From Pisolithus tinctorius (taxonomy: Eukaryota; Basidiomycota; Agaricomycetes; Boletales; Pisolithaceae): a stretch of 64,000 nt of DNA. Of the stretch, positions 9,179 to 22,361 are shown piece by piece. Numbering within the stretch: position 1 is the stretch's first letter; the number at the start of each line of letters is the position of its first letter. The notes below the pieces were generated by a model. It saw only the letters and a list, made by a program, of their open reading frames with translations. It did not search any database and was not told the origin of the DNA. The stretch covers positions 868,001-932,000 of the forward strand of contig JANFAH010000004.1 of NCBI GenBank assembly GCA_024663395.1, written 5' to 3'. Position numbers and translations under genes: made by a program.

Positions 9179-12100
9179 TCACAATGACTCATATTCAAGG
9201 ACTATACAACAGTGTGAATGATATAAGCGAATTGAAATTATGGGGCACTGGAAAAGGATGGGGGGGGGAGCTGAGGAAACGTGCTGATCTGAAGTACTAG
9301 CAAAATATGGATTATTCTGGTAAACTGCTGGAATAGTAAGTGGGCGGGGAAATAAGTGGGATTGAGCTGGGCCCCAGGGGACATAAGACAGGTCCTGGTG
9401 GGGGAGATATGAATGGTATAATAGCGAGCCAGGCACACCAGGCATGGCAGTCAGGCGGTTCAACAGAGGCTGATGAGCAACTGGTGAGATGAGCAGAGTG
9501 TGCATTGGAAACGGTCCAGTTGCTGAGAGCTGGCCAGGTCCCAGAATGGCGATTGGGTTGATTATAGGTTGGTGGGACGCTACCGCTGCAGAAGTAGTGT
9601 GCACTGTAATGGGTTCTGTGGCTGAAGATGGCTTCCGTGCACGGGCTGTTTGTGTAGACTGTTTCTTGCCCCTCGACTGCCTTGCCTTAGGTTGGGCTCG
9701 ATCAAACACGTTCATGCTTGTATCCACCTCCAATGCACCTTCCCTGTCATGTTTCTGTGCCTTCTTTTGCCGAACCTGCTGGGCAGCATTACATCGGGTA
9801 TGTTGGATATCATCCAAGACTCGGAGCGGCGTTTGTTGTAACGAGGGGGGGAGAGCTCTGCGGATATGGGCGTAGTTGTGAATCAAATATGTGTTCAGCA
9901 GATATTTTCGTGTGGGCTCATGATGAACAGCTTTCCGCACTTGTGTTGTCTTGGACCTTTCCTGATGAATGGCACAGTTTACAAAGCTGGCGCACTTCGA
10001 GTTGACACAGTTGTGCTGCACATTCGCAATGCAAATTACATCCTTAGAATTACTGAGTGAAAGTCTGAGATACAGGAAATGAGTACTCACATCTGGTGAC
10101 ACAATGATCTTGTCATCGCTGAGTTCCAAACATGGAAGATGAATCAACGGGTGCAAAGCCGAGAACGAGAGCACCTGAATGGCAATGTGCATGACGTTGC
10201 GATGGAAAGCATTGCATATTAGCACTTCTATGATACGTCCGACAGAGAATCTGGAATCAGTTTTAGGATAAAGAAATATGATGTGACTGCCAAATTTAAC
10301 TTTCTCGCTGTGCTTGGAGATGAACGAGTCAGCTTGGTAAACATATTGATCTGGGGCTGACAGGGAGGCATCGATCTGGGTGCATTGTGTTGTCTTCCAA
10401 TGTACAGCCTTCGAGATTTCGGTCTTCCCATTTGTACCCTTGATTTGAGTAATATGACCAGTTCCTTGATGAAACTGTCAGCATGCAATGATTGGAGGAC
10501 AAGTAAAGCCAATTACCACAGAGCGTTGTTGGAGCCTCATCATTGACCTTGATTCCAAGGAGCCTGGCATGTTCTGGATGTTCCGATAAGAAATCCAAGA
10601 CTGCTGGTGCGGCCTGAACCCACTTTTGCAGCCATGGCTCATACCAGAAGCCCCCAGTCAATATATGCTTGACCTGATCAAGACATGTGAATTTCTGACA
10701 GGAGTCTTGACTTGGGCCATGTCGGCTGCTATGTATGCAGGAGAGTCAGAACATGTGGTTGTACGATTCATAGCATTCTGTTGAGAAGAGAAGCGCAGGT
10801 CCAAAGCGATGAATGTACATGGGGAGATGGAAAAGGAAGTGAAATTTTGGCTTTGAAATGAGAATGCTCGGAGCACAGATACAGGTGACATTGAGAAAGT
10901 CTTCTATCATCCAAGAGAGACGTGCCTGGTTATACTAATAAGCGCATGCTACTCGAAAATAACCAAAATAGCTCACCAAGTATTCATTTGTATTGTCAAT
11001 CTTTGTGTGCCAAAGGAGCACCACCAATTCTCCAATACTCATCCATCCATCCATCACATGCTGTGGGACGAGATCATGAATGACGAACGGCATGACTTGG
11101 GCCAAACTCTTGAAGTGTTTTCCAATGAGTCCACCCTTGTAGTGGCAAATATATTCTGCATTGAGACTTGGCACATTGAGTCTGTCCTGATCAATGGCAT
11201 CCAAGCGGCTTTGAAATGTAGAGACGAGGTTTGCTTTTTCGAGGGGGAAGACTGTTTGGCCCCAGAAGTACTTCACAACACCAAGAAGTATCATATGCAG
11301 GATCTCCATTGGCGTGTCTAGATGGATATTCACGTCTACAAATTTTCATCTCAGCATGGTCACAGTCCACAAGTAAAGTACTGACCTTTCATACCCAGGA
11401 GTGGATTTATTGCATCCTCCAATACCCTTCCCTGAAGAAATCCAGCAAGTTCCTTCTCTAACACCTCCCTAACTTCGCTTTCAGGCTTAGAAGAAGTGCC
11501 AGCTCACTGCTTGCAAAGGCTCTTGCCCAGTTCAATCACCATATTTAATATGCTGAGTGAAATTGAATCTCGAACGCCAGTTGTCGATACAGAAGTCTTG
11601 ACCTTTTCCGTAGCACCTGATAGCATCACTAGGCTAAACTGCTCCTTGATTGTGTTCACTGTTCCCTCAGGCGTATGAAGGTTTCCTGACTGTGCGATAT
11701 TTATTCATTAGTGACATGGAGTGAAATGAATGCCGAACTGACCTTGAATAGACTACAATATCCCGCATCCGACTCCTTGTGTTCCTTCTTACCCCCAACA
11801 TCACATGTTCAGCAGAAATGGTTGCAACTCAAGCCAGCTTGACTGCATTCCTTGCCTTGCATTGGAATGTCGCACACAAGAAATAGCACTTGAGGAATCA
11901 ACATCACCTCTTCTTCATCTCTGCAATCCCAGGCTATGATTCCTGACTCTGCCACATTCCTGTTGTAACACCGGGTTCATACAAAAGAATCTCAAAGGGT
12001 TGTTGTACTTATGAAATGGATTCTTTCATTGCATGCATCAGCTCCATCGGAGCCGCATGAGGAGAAGACATCATGAAATGCACATAGAATTCTTGTTCTA

Positions 12101-13876
12101 ACATTTCCCGAGGAAGGTTTGCATTCATTACATATATCACGTGGTGTTTGTTCCATTGCTTCAAGATGTTCCCAGAGATATCATCCATGAAAATTATCAG
12201 TGGTACATTGTACGCCATCCGGCCACCCGACTTTCTGTGCCACACGTTAGGACAGAGCGACCCACTTTTTTTCGAGCTCTCGGTTAGCCCACAAGCAAGT
12301 TCTGAGGGGCAGCGGGATATTTCCTCAAATGATCTCTGAAATGAGGCAGTTGGGATAATCTCTCTCTCATCATTGATAATAAAACCCGCCTGTGAATACA
12401 TTCAATTACTTCAAAACCAAAATATAATGCAGTGAACATACCTCAGTTCGTGTAGCTGCCCATCCAAGAGCATACACAGCCTTCGTTGGAAGGAATCCTG
12501 TTGCGCTGCCAGCTATGGCTTCTGGAGCTGCAAGGAAAAAGTGTTCAGGGAAAAAATAGTCACCCGAGCATTCTTGTAACAGTTCGTCCACAAAATAAAC
12601 AGTTCCATCTACTCGAATGGCAGGAGGAGAAGGAAGTTCATGAAGTAATTTCCCGCCATTGAAAACCTGTGACATCCCTTCCCCACCATCTTCTGGAAAG
12701 TCTTGCATTGCAAACCGAGTGAGCGGATTGGCATAGTCCTGGAATAAATGGTTCGTCAGCAGTGATCAAAAGGCAAGAATGCACGAACCTTAGCAATAGA
12801 ATTTGCAATGTCATTGATGTAAAAAATATTCCCTGATGCCGATATGACTTTCCTTGTTGGGTTACCTACGAGGTTCTTGATCTCTTCATGGCAGCGATTC
12901 AAACTATACAGAGATGGGATATCCTGGGCCCCAAGTTCTTTCGCCCAGGACAAGATAGCTCTCTTCTGTGGTTTGGAAAATGGAAGGCGAGGGGAACTGA
13001 AGAGCAGTTCAGTAAGGAAATGCTGCAGATATGTAAATTGAAGTTTCATTGAGCAAAGGGTGGTTAAATCGCACCGCTTTTGAGGGCCATGGGTATGCCG
13101 GATTGTCAATGGATACCTGAAAATTGACATGCATGGAACCCGGTGCAGGTTCTTCTTCAGCTGTGACATCGTGTTGAGCCATCGATGCGCAAAGCAAAAA
13201 TATGGATGTATGTACATGGTAACTCAATCCCAAAATCCAGGTCACTGCCATCATCAATGCCAAGGTTGTTATGTGCGGGTATTGAACATGAGGCTGGTGT
13301 ATAGAAAGGCATATCACCAGAAGCAAGCACATCTTGAAGCTCCTGGAACAAGTCCACTGGCTCACAAACACAATAATAATGAGAGTTTGAAATTGCATTC
13401 CAGAGGTCGGAAAGTGGGACTTCAACGGTTGGGAAAGCATCGGCAGTAGCTGGCTCAGGCTCTGAAGTTTGACTGATGACAGGATCAAGATCTTCAAGAT
13501 TCGATGGTAGAGACGATGGGTCAGTGTCCATAACTTGCGAATCGTTGTCATCCAGACACCCAGCATGAGACTCATAGGTTGATGATTGCGGCGAAAAGTC
13601 ATGGGCTTGGGGAGTCAAAGCCGTGAAACCTGAAACCGTTTTTCAGCCTTCAATCGTATACTTGACATGACACCTGTGGACAGCAGATTCTGCATGACAC
13701 TTGGTATGCCGGATATGCAGAACTTTCGATCCCAGGCAAACAACACACTCGACCAGTTTGGTACTGGATTGTGTGTATCTAAAAACTGATGAGACGATCA
13801 ATAAATAGAGTAGAATGCACGTCTATTATGAAAAAAAAAAACCTTTCCTGTCAACAAGATTGAGGGCTTTCCCCAT
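9179..13876 (-). pseudogene. Gene A, left copy: DDE-transposase-like, one in-frame TGA
   Basis: The start is the ATG at 13876: exon 1 (13843-13876) and exon 2 (from 13785) join in phase across a 57-nt intron, as in the right copy. The order is: N-terminal CxxC...H finger (VECVVC), an acidic linker, a conserved helical region (PFSKPQKRAILSWAKELGA), SGNIFYINDI, the first acidic motif IFMDDISGN with KQWNKHHVIY, the second motif HLDTPMEILHMILLG, and STECYES followed by the finger-poor tail to 9179. A TGA at 10746-10748 replaces the CGA (Arg) present in the right copy right after the third acidic motif. Protein identity to the right copy is high in the core and low in the tail. Probably a dead transposase copy. 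Confidence 0.72.
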
Positions 13877-14023
13877 CCTCCGTAGATTATCGATGTGAGT
13901 CGGCAGGCAGAGATTCAATGATAACGTCGACCTTTGGAAACTTGCAAAGTCCACAAGTCACATGATGCGCCTTGTTGCTGCACCCTCGACTGTCCACCGT
14001 CCCAACCATTATTTCCCCTCAAA
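13877..14023. promoter_or_regulatory. Divergent promoter between genes A and C, left copy
   Basis: Only 147 nt separate the start of A (13876, -) from the start of C (14024, +). The right copy has the same head-to-head arrangement with 234 nt. A shared, short bidirectional control region is therefore conserved between copies. I see no clear TATA box. Confidence 0.5.
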
Positions 14024-14823
14024 ATGAGTCTATCGTCCACCAAGCAAACAGTGGTGTTTTGTCCTACCCTGGAACTCATTGATTCGGAGACTGCATTTTT
14101 GCAGCCGTTGGTCGTCACTGTCAGCTTCCCAGGGCCTGTGCCTTGACATCTCATTCACAGTAACATTGTTGGTCCTTTTCGCCATTTATATTATCATGTT
14201 TTGGTACTGAAAAAAAAAATCCGAACAGCCTGTTGAGATCTCCATAACTATTTCTAAGGATGGGGGCACCATGTCACCCATCGTTCATGCAGAGGCATGG
14301 GATGTTTATCATTCTGTCCCCATGGACACTTCTTTAAGTGTAAGTCTATTATATTTTGGTCATATATCTTATCCTGATTACACTGTAGGGCTCACAGAGT
14401 GTTTGAGATAGCCTAACACCCAAAACGTCGATCATGGACCTGCCGATCCCCTTCTTGCCACTACCACATACCTTCGACCACAGAAATTCTCACCAGTGGA
14501 TTGGGCTTTGCAAGGATATCGAACGTTGGCTTGTTGAGGATGTCAACACCTCCTATCCTCAGTGGGAGTGGGGTCGGGACGCATTTTGGATGGCTTTTAT
14601 TGGCTCCTACCCGATGTTTCTGGATGGTAAATGGCATCACTGGGACCCGGACATTCCTTTGGACAGGCAATTCATTTGAGATTGGCTCAATACTGATGAG
14701 AACAAAATGGAGAATGAGTCCAGCAGTGTCACTTCACTTGAACATATGTTGTCAATTGTCTGGGAAACATTTTGTAGGCACGTTGCACTCTTTTATCCCT
14801 TCCCACTGATTTCTACTCAGTAA
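14024..14823 (+). pseudogene. Gene C, left copy (two in-frame TGA codons)
   Basis: The start is the ATG at 14024. Exon 1 encodes a predicted beta-rich domain ending AFLQPLVVTVSFPGPVP. A middle exon begins PVEISITIS, and the last exon begins near 14434 with FLPLPHTF, then IERWLVEDV, WGRDAFWMAFIGSYP and a C-terminal CRHVALFYPFPLIST to the TAA at 14821. All three pieces align with the right copy on the other strand. TGA codons at 14144-14146 and 14677-14679 interrupt it. The protein is about 220-240 aa in its full form, with no signal peptide or membrane segment. I cannot assign a function; it is conserved with gene A. Confidence 0.62.
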
Positions 14824-16459
14824 TTCTCTACACAAGTCAAGTTGTTTCGTATGCAACTCTGTATGAGTAGGATATGTTGTAGATCGATTTTTTCCATGTA
14901 CCACTCATCATTGCAAAACATCGGAATATCAGTGATCTACCATTGGAACGAGGCCTGCAATACCTGCTCCATGTCCCCACCCACATAGAACCAGGCTGCA
15001 CATTCCCAGAGCACAACTACCATGCTCATCGTTGTTCGTAACTCTCTCCAACCAGTGGCCGTTGCGCTCCCTCTGGATCATGATCACAATGCCAAAGACA
15101 CCATGTAATATTTGCTACAGATGCAGGCCTTTGACTATTAGACAAGAAGGTTAAACTGATGGTAATTTTGTCTTTGAATGCATCCACAATCATATACCCT
15201 CCATTATAGGTAAGATATGATTGCGATCTTAATAGGATTATTAGCTGCCAGAAGGAATGTATCATGGGGAATGTCGATCTGGTGAGGGCGTCGCCATCAA
15301 TAGCACTTCCAGTGAAATGACCTACGAAGAAATGCGAAGGCTACCTATCCTTGATTTCGTACTCTGTGACATCTTCCATTGATGCTGAAGAAACCATGTA
15401 ATATTTGCTACAGACACAGCGCTTTTGACTAGACACGAAGATTAAACTGATAGTAATTTTGTCTTTGAATGCCCCCGCATTTGTATACCCTCCATTATAC
15501 ATAAGATATTATTGTGATTTCATTGAGATTATGGGCCGGAATGAATACATCATGGTGAAGGTTGACCCGGCGAGGGTGTTGCCATCAATAGTACTTCCAG
15601 TGAAATGACCTACGAAGAAATGTGTAGGCTACCTAGACACACTCCTCAATGCTTCATGTGCACCCTCCGATTCACAGTATTATTTGCTACATAATTCATT
15701 TGTGGACATTCGCCCCCAAGTCAAGCATCACATGCTTTTTATATACAGTGGGTATAGCAGAGGGCATATGGCATATGCTAGTGACAAACATATATAGCAT
15801 ATCCAAAAAAATTGCTACTCAGTGGATCTGGACAATTTCATATTAGCAATATCCACTAAAAGCTTGGTTCCATACACATGGAGTATCTTGTCAATGAATC
15901 TCAGAGTGTCTTGGCATTATAACCTGTTTCCAGGCTCTAGTTTTTAAATTTATAAATTAAGCTGTATGTATGCATGGGATACACGTCTAGTTGCCAAATT
16001 TGCAGAACCCATGAGCCCCGGAAACTGTCTCCCACGTTACGCGTAGCACAGCTGTCAGGTGTGTGCCGTATGCGGATTCTAGAAATTCAAAAATTGTCAA
16101 ACACATTGCTAATGTTGGATACATGTAATATACTTTGTACAAGGTACCCGGAACATCCGTGGTAAGGCCAGGCCAGGCAAGGAATGTATGACAGCCTGGT
16201 ACTGATCACGGTGGATGTGCCATATACTTATTTCAGCACGGATCCCATACTGGCCGAGGGTATACTATGGGCATGCAGCTCATGTAGGTCGGATACCCAC
16301 TGCACATGGCAGTGACACCAATATCTGCAACTGTTACCCCGCTGGTCACTTCCAAGAATTGAGCAGATGTTTCCGGTCAGAAACACGTCACGTCCATTGC
16401 AAAATACAACAAACTACAACAGGTAGTTATGCATATATAGCGGGGACAGAACACATAGA
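14824..16459. other. Spacer at the centre of the inverted cassette pair
   Basis: This 1.6-kb stretch lies between the two convergent copies of gene C. It is AT-rich with no supported gene. It contains a two-unit tandem repeat (15101-15634). If the two cassettes are separate transposon copies, their outer ends should lie here, but I could not find matching terminal inverted repeats by eye. Confidence 0.6.
15101..15634. repeat. Diverged tandem duplication, about 293-bp period
   Basis: Unit 1 (15101-15346) and unit 2 (15394-15634) both start CCATGTAATATTTGCTACAG and both end with AGTGAAATGACCTACGAAGA followed by the same short tail. They share further blocks such as TAATTTTGTCTTTGAATGC and TATACCCTCCATTATA. 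No reading frame is conserved between the units, so the duplication is probably non-coding. Confidence 0.8.
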
Positions 16460-17228
16460 TCAGTTGGAGACTAGCAAAGGGAAAGGGTAGAAAAGGACAG
16501 CATGTCTACAAAATTTGTTCCAGATGTATGATAGCGTGTCTGAAACATTACGGGGGAATGTATTATCAGTCTCTTCCTTTGCAAGCCATTCTTCGATGAA
16601 CTGTCCTTCCAGTGGGATGATCGGGTTCCATGGCTCTCATTTCCTGCATGGGAAGGCTGGATATGCTCCAATATATGCAAGCCAGAACATGTCACGACCC
16701 CATGTCCATTCAGGAACATTCATCACTTGCACGATGTCCACCAGCCACCGTTCAATTCCCTTTGACAGTTCCAACCAGTGGTTGGTGTCCATTGGGTTCC
16801 ACAGGGGTGGTAAGGGTAGGAACATGATTGGGATTTCATCGTAGCTCATGTCGGTCTAGATAAAATATGATGCACAGCAGGATTATTGCGCACAGTTAGG
16901 AAAGAAGAGGACAAACTCACACTTGCAACGGATAGAGGATGCTCAGATTCGTCAGCGCACCAGGTACCAGGTCGAACCTCAGGGAGTATGATTCCTTGAA
17001 ATGCCTCAGACAGTGACACTGATATTTGAACAGGCTACAGGATCATTGGTATTTGCATATTGAAGGGAGTAATTGCAAACGTACTATATCATTGTTGGTA
17101 AGACTCCTTGGCATGGGCCCAGGGAAGCATACTGTGAACACGAGAGGTTGCAAATAGGCAGTTTCTGTATCAGAGTTTTTGACATCCAGATGGACAACAG
17201 CTTGACATGACTCCAGAAAAGAATTCAT
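16460..17228 (-). pseudogene. Gene C, right copy (one in-frame TGA)
   Basis: The start is the ATG at 17228. Exon 1 contains TAYLQPLVFTVCFPGPMPR. Exon 2 begins PVQISVSLSEAFQGI. Exon 3 follows a GT-AG intron (acceptor before ACCGACATGAG) and contains MFLPLPPLW, IERWLVDIV, then WGRDMFWLAYIGAYPAF. A TGA at 16637-16639 lies where the left copy has TGG. The frame continues through a segment with WNPIIPLEGQFIEEW to CRHAVLFYPFPLLVSN and the TGA at 16460. The two copies carry stops at different positions, so they decayed independently. Confidence 0.62.
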
Positions 17229-17462
17229 TGTGCAAGGGGAACAAATTCAGTGGGAAATTGTTGGAAGATTCGGAGTGGAAAGTATTGATGGAGGATGGAA
17301 TACAGTGCATGCACCGAAGCACGATGCATGATGTGAAGTTCGTTGCAGGCGCATAAGAGTTCATGTGACTTCGTTTGGGAAGCTTCCAGTCCCAAGATCT
17401 CAAGTTCGTGAGCACGGCACACTCATAGAGACAGTCGAAACAACGTGAAGAATCAATCTGAA
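17229..17462. promoter_or_regulatory. Divergent promoter between genes C and A, right copy
   Basis: The region of 234 nt separates the start of C (17228, -) from the start of A (17463, +). It mirrors the left copy. No TATA box is evident. Confidence 0.45.
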
Positions 17463-20400
17463 ATGCCCAAACAATCCACCTTGGCAAGCATGGTGGATGG
17501 TAAAGGTAGGCCGCCTGTCCTGGCCTCAAAATTCGTGATCGCTGACGGCCCTTGTTTCAGTCTTTCGATTTGCGAACTCAGGAAATAGGACTGAGATTGT
17601 CTGCTTGATCTGTCCACGTACGCTCGATGGTCATCTCCGTGAATTTGCATTGAAGCACATCAAGTCTCATTCCCAGTCACATATCCATCAGCGCCATCTG
17701 AAGATGTGGATGAAGAATCAGACGACTATTTCTGGCTTTCAAGTGCAATACCCTGGCCTCTCAGATGAACAGAATCATCCCTCCATCCCCCGTATCAAAT
17801 CTGCGAGTCCAATCCCATTATCAATGAAGCTGACTTGGATTCACTCGAACCTCAGCTGGCGATTGAATATAGCGACCACCCGAACGGACCCATCTCCAAC
17901 TTGTCTGATATTTCCCCATTACAAGATATGACTGGGAAACCTGGTACGCTTCATGTGCCACTGAGCGAGCTCTGGGAGGCAACATCAAATAGCCGTTACC
18001 AGTCACTGGGCGATGACTGGGACTTGTTCCAGGACATGCAAGAATCTCTTTATACAAATGCTGAGGTGTTCTCAACGCCATTTACACAGTTCCACTTCCC
18101 CATCCACGGTGATGTCGCACGCGAAGAGGTCTTCGAAGAAGATCACTTCGGTATTGAGGTCCCTGGTATGCTTTCATTTCTTATCCAGGTATTGTTACCC
18201 GTTGAAATAAATGCAGATGACAGCGTTCCCTCATCTAATACAACGAGATCAAAAGTATCCCCCGATCATCCTACTTATCCATGGCCAAGCAAGGTGGTAG
18301 ATTTGAGCCTTTGCGAGTGCATGAACGTTTCTGAAGCAACTCCGTCAGCTGTTTATTACCACCCTGCTGTTCAGCTCCCCAAGGTTGCCTTTTTCAGAAG
18401 CACAGATGCGGGCCGTCCTTGACTGGGCAAAAGAGCTTGGTGCTCGTGACGTGCCATCTCTTTATGCAATAAAACAACATCAGAAGTATCTTCAAGACAC
18501 AGTCGGTGATCCAACAACGAGGGTGGTGTCTCCATCCGGCAACATCTTTTATGTCAACAATATTGCGAATGTGATTGCAAAGGTCAGTCTCACATGATTC
18601 TCATAATAGGCGACTTTAACAGATCGGACAAAGGACTATGCAAACCCCCTCACACGCTTTTCAATGCAAGACTTTCCTGAGGACAGAGGCAATGGAAGGT
18701 CTCAAGTGTTCCATGGGGACAAATTACTTCATGAATTGCCATCACCGCCTGCTGCTCGTGTCAATGGAACAATCTACTTTGTCGACGAATTGTTACAAGA
18801 CATCTCAGGGGGTTATTTCATCCCTGAATGCTTCTTTCTGGCAACATCCAGTGTTGCCTCAGGTGGCGACCTACCTATGACAGAAGGCACAAAGGAGCTT
18901 TTTGCTCTTGGGCGAGCCGTCAAACGAACTGATGTGAGTTCGTCCTTTCATCCCCCAGATATCCACTGAAAATATGTAGGCTGGTTTTCTTGTCAGTGAC
19001 AAGCCGGAAATAGTCCTGACCTCGACGTTCAAATTCTCCTTCGAGGAGCTTTCCTCCAACTGTGAAGAGTTTTCGTGTGGATTTATGGAGTCATCTAAAA
19101 GGTATGCATTGCTGATGCCAAATCCATGGCACAAAAAATCAGGTGGCCGTATGGTCTATCGCATCCCCCTTATCATTTTCATGGACGACGTCTCTGGTAA
19201 TATCTCAAAGCAATGGAACAAGCACTTCGTAATATACATGTCAAATGCTTCCCTCCCACGAGAAATGCTGGACCAGGAGTTCCATGTGCACTTCATATCC
19301 TCATCTGCCCATGCCTCTCCGATGGAGCTTATGTGTGCAGTGAAAGAGTCCATAATGTAAGTTTGTGATACCATCTCAGATGTGTGACTAATCCCATTAC
19401 AGGTGTGCTGCAGAAATGGGCGTGATCACTTGGGATTGTCGTGATGAGGAGGAGGTCTTCCTCATTCCTAACGGGCTCTTTCACACTGGCAATAACCCGA
19501 TGCAGGCCGAAATCTGCAGCCAGGGTGGATTGAACTGTAATTATTTCTGCCGTACTTGTCACGTTGGGGGTACAAAAGACTACAAGGAATCTGACAGCGG
19601 ATATTGTACCTTATTCGAGGTCCATGCATTCCATTCAACTGTCTTTGAGCCTGTTGTTTGATTCTCATAGCCCGGATCACTTCGGACACCCGCTGAGACG
19701 GCCAACGTGATTAAGAACCAATTTTCGATTGCAATGTTACCAGGGGCAGCTGAGAAAGTCAAGACATCTGTCTCAACCACGGGTGTTCGGGACACGCTAT
19801 CCCTCAATATTCTCCAAAAACTGATCGAGATGGGGAAAAGGCTTCACAAGCGTGGGACAGGCAGCACTCCCATGCAAGAACCAGATGTCAAAATGGAACT
19901 GGAAGCGGAGCTAGCAACTCTGCTTGATGGACAAACTCTTGATGACATGATAAACCCATTGTTGGGCATGACAGGTGAGTTGTCTCACTGCCATCGAAGA
20001 TCACCTAACAGTGAAATGGCGTCCACAGGTGTTAATATACACCTTGATACCCCAACAGAAATCCTTCATACCATTTTACTTGGCATTGTCAAGTACTTTT
20101 GGGGCCAAACGATATTCCTGATCGAGAAGGCAAAACTACTTGAAATCTTCCATAGCCACCTTGACTCCATCGAGCGTGAAGCGCTGAATGCACCAAGTTT
20201 GAACGCTGATTATATATGCAACTACAAGGGTTCATTGATCGGAAAACACTTCAAAAGTTTAGCACAGGTCATGCCATTTGTTATTTATGACTTAGTTCCT
20301 CAGAGCGTCGTTGATGGATGGACAATTATTGGAGAATTAGTTGTCTTTCTTTGGCACACGCAAATCGATAATCTCGAAGTTTACTTGGTGAGTTCCATTA

Positions 20401-22274
20401 ATGTCATACTGTTGTGTTGACCTAGGATCGTTCCAACAACAGGCAAAGCTATCTCGAACAATTGAAGATTTTTTGAACATAACTGCAACATGTGCCCCAA
20501 GCATCCTCATCTCGAAGCCGAAGTTCCACTTCCTTGTCCATTTGCCTGCTTATATCCGTAGATTTGGCCCCACAATTGTTTTTTCCACAGAACATTATGA
20601 ATCCTTTAATCATGTGTTCCGACTATCATGCATTCACAGCAGTCAGCATGGCCCAAGCCAAGATTCATGCCGGAGGTTCGCCCGGCTCAATCTGGTCAAG
20701 CACATCCTAACGGGTGGGTACTGGTATGAGAAGGAACTGAAAAAATGGGTCCATGCCAGCTCATATGTACTGAACTTCCTCAACAAACATCCCACGCAAG
20801 CGAAACTTCTCGGGATCAAACTAGATGATGACAAGAGCAAGCCAGGTATGTACAACGTTTGCCTAATGTTCATCCCCTCAATGCCACTTAGGAACCGGTG
20901 AACTTTGCCGTACCTCAGCCACCAGCAAGAACGCCAGATCTCAACCTTCAAAACCCGTGAAGTGGGAGTCGACACTCTGTGCGAAGCTCAGTCCTATCCC
21001 TCGTTTGACTGACAAGTACCACCAAGGCCACGCATTCATTGCAAAGCATGGCAACAAGATTGAGATTGATGGACATGTCATCTTCGATTATTCTACCTCG
21101 AGTTCTGGGTTTGCAGTGGGCTGCGTCCACGAGGTTTTGATTGACGACCCTTTCCACCACATGGTTTCACATGTTGCCATCCAATTATTCGCGTTCACAA
21201 CCAATCTTCACCCCACTTTATGTCTTCCATGCATGGAACTGACTGACGACATTGTTGTCGTCAATCCCTCCGTAAGTTTCATAGATTCCCTTTACTCCCA
21301 TACTGATGTAGCCAACCAGAACGTTCTTTGTGCAGTGAATGTACAGCATAATTGTGTGGACTCCAAATGTACCAAACTCAGCAGTCATGCTATTTGGCAG
21401 GAACAGACAGTCACAAGGTGAATCAAGCATGTCATTCAACATGAGCCAACCCAAAAGTATTTACTGAATGCATTCTCGATTCACAATTACTCATTCATCC
21501 ATGCTGTTATACCACCATCCTTGCAAGAATTGCCGCTTCGTGTTGTGCCCACTGATGTGGACAAAGTTCGAAGACAGGCTGCTTGTCAGATCCGACAGAA
21601 GAAAGTGCAGTGCCAGGGGCAAGTGAGCATGGAGGCTGCGCAAGGTGATGTGGGTGACATACCACCCTCCCCGGCATTCGACAAGCCTTTACCAAAGAAT
21701 ACAAGGAAGAGGGGACCGAAAGCCATTGCCACGACAGACGTGAGGAGCTATCCTGTGGCTCCTCCTGCTGCCCTCCCGCTGCCACTATGCAGCTCAGGCA
21801 TGGCTGTACCCCCAAGGGATTCAAGCCCAGTCACCACCATGCCTGCCCCATCAGTGATCCGTGCCCTGCCTTATCCGCTTCAAGCCTCTGTGCCTCCTCC
21901 CCCAGCGCGAATACGATACAACGACTCCTTCGTTCCATCACTGGTCCACTCTCCACCGCATTTTCAACACACCCACACTCTGCTTTATCCGCTTCATGCC
22001 TCCCAGCCCCCTTCCACACCTCAAATGCAATACAACAGCTCCCTCGCTTCGCCAGTGGCCCACTCTCTGCCGCATTATCAACACTCTTACCGGCTGCATC
22101 AAGGGTCCCAAGCCCATCTGGCACAAGTGCAAGCCGTGCAAAGCATGCCTTATTACCAATATCACAACCAGCCGCCTCCAGCGACGTATCCAAGTCAACC
22201 GGCAGTCCCTCCTTATCAAACATCACCTCCCCAACACAGTTCCACTCATAATCCTTTTACTTTCCATAATTGAC
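17463..22274 (+). pseudogene. Gene A, right copy: DDE-transposase-like protein, best preserved
   Basis: Exons I could phase are 17463-17505, 17561 to about 17720, about 18188-18296, 18349-18582, 18634-18933, 18980-19356, 19403-19619, 19671-19974, 20029-20387, 20443-20845, 20892-21271 and 21320 onward. The section around 17720-18190 is unresolved. Landmarks are a CxxC...H finger (IVCLIC), PFSEAQMRAVLDWAKELGA, the first acidic pair IFMDDVSGN (Asp codons 19184-19189), a Cys cluster CNYFCRTC near 19545, HLDTPTEILHTILLG (Asp near 20044), and STEHYESFNHVFR (Glu at 20590). The D...D...E order with LH..LLG..K and KPKFHFLVHL is what DDE transposases of the KDZ/Plavaka/Tnp2 type show; this assignment is inference. 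An in-frame TGA at 21419-21421 cuts off a Pro-rich tail that otherwise runs to 22274. Confidence 0.7.
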
Positions 22275-22361
22275 TTCATTATAGCTGCACAACACGACTT
22301 CATATGTATAAAAAGGCTCCCCCTGCTCGTCGATGGCCCCAGAGTTGCCTCAACTGCTGTG

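Noticed and set aside
21521..22273. Pro/Ser-rich frame as a separate gene
   Set aside because: It is in phase with, and homologous to, the C-terminal tail of gene A; the left copy shows the same continuity.
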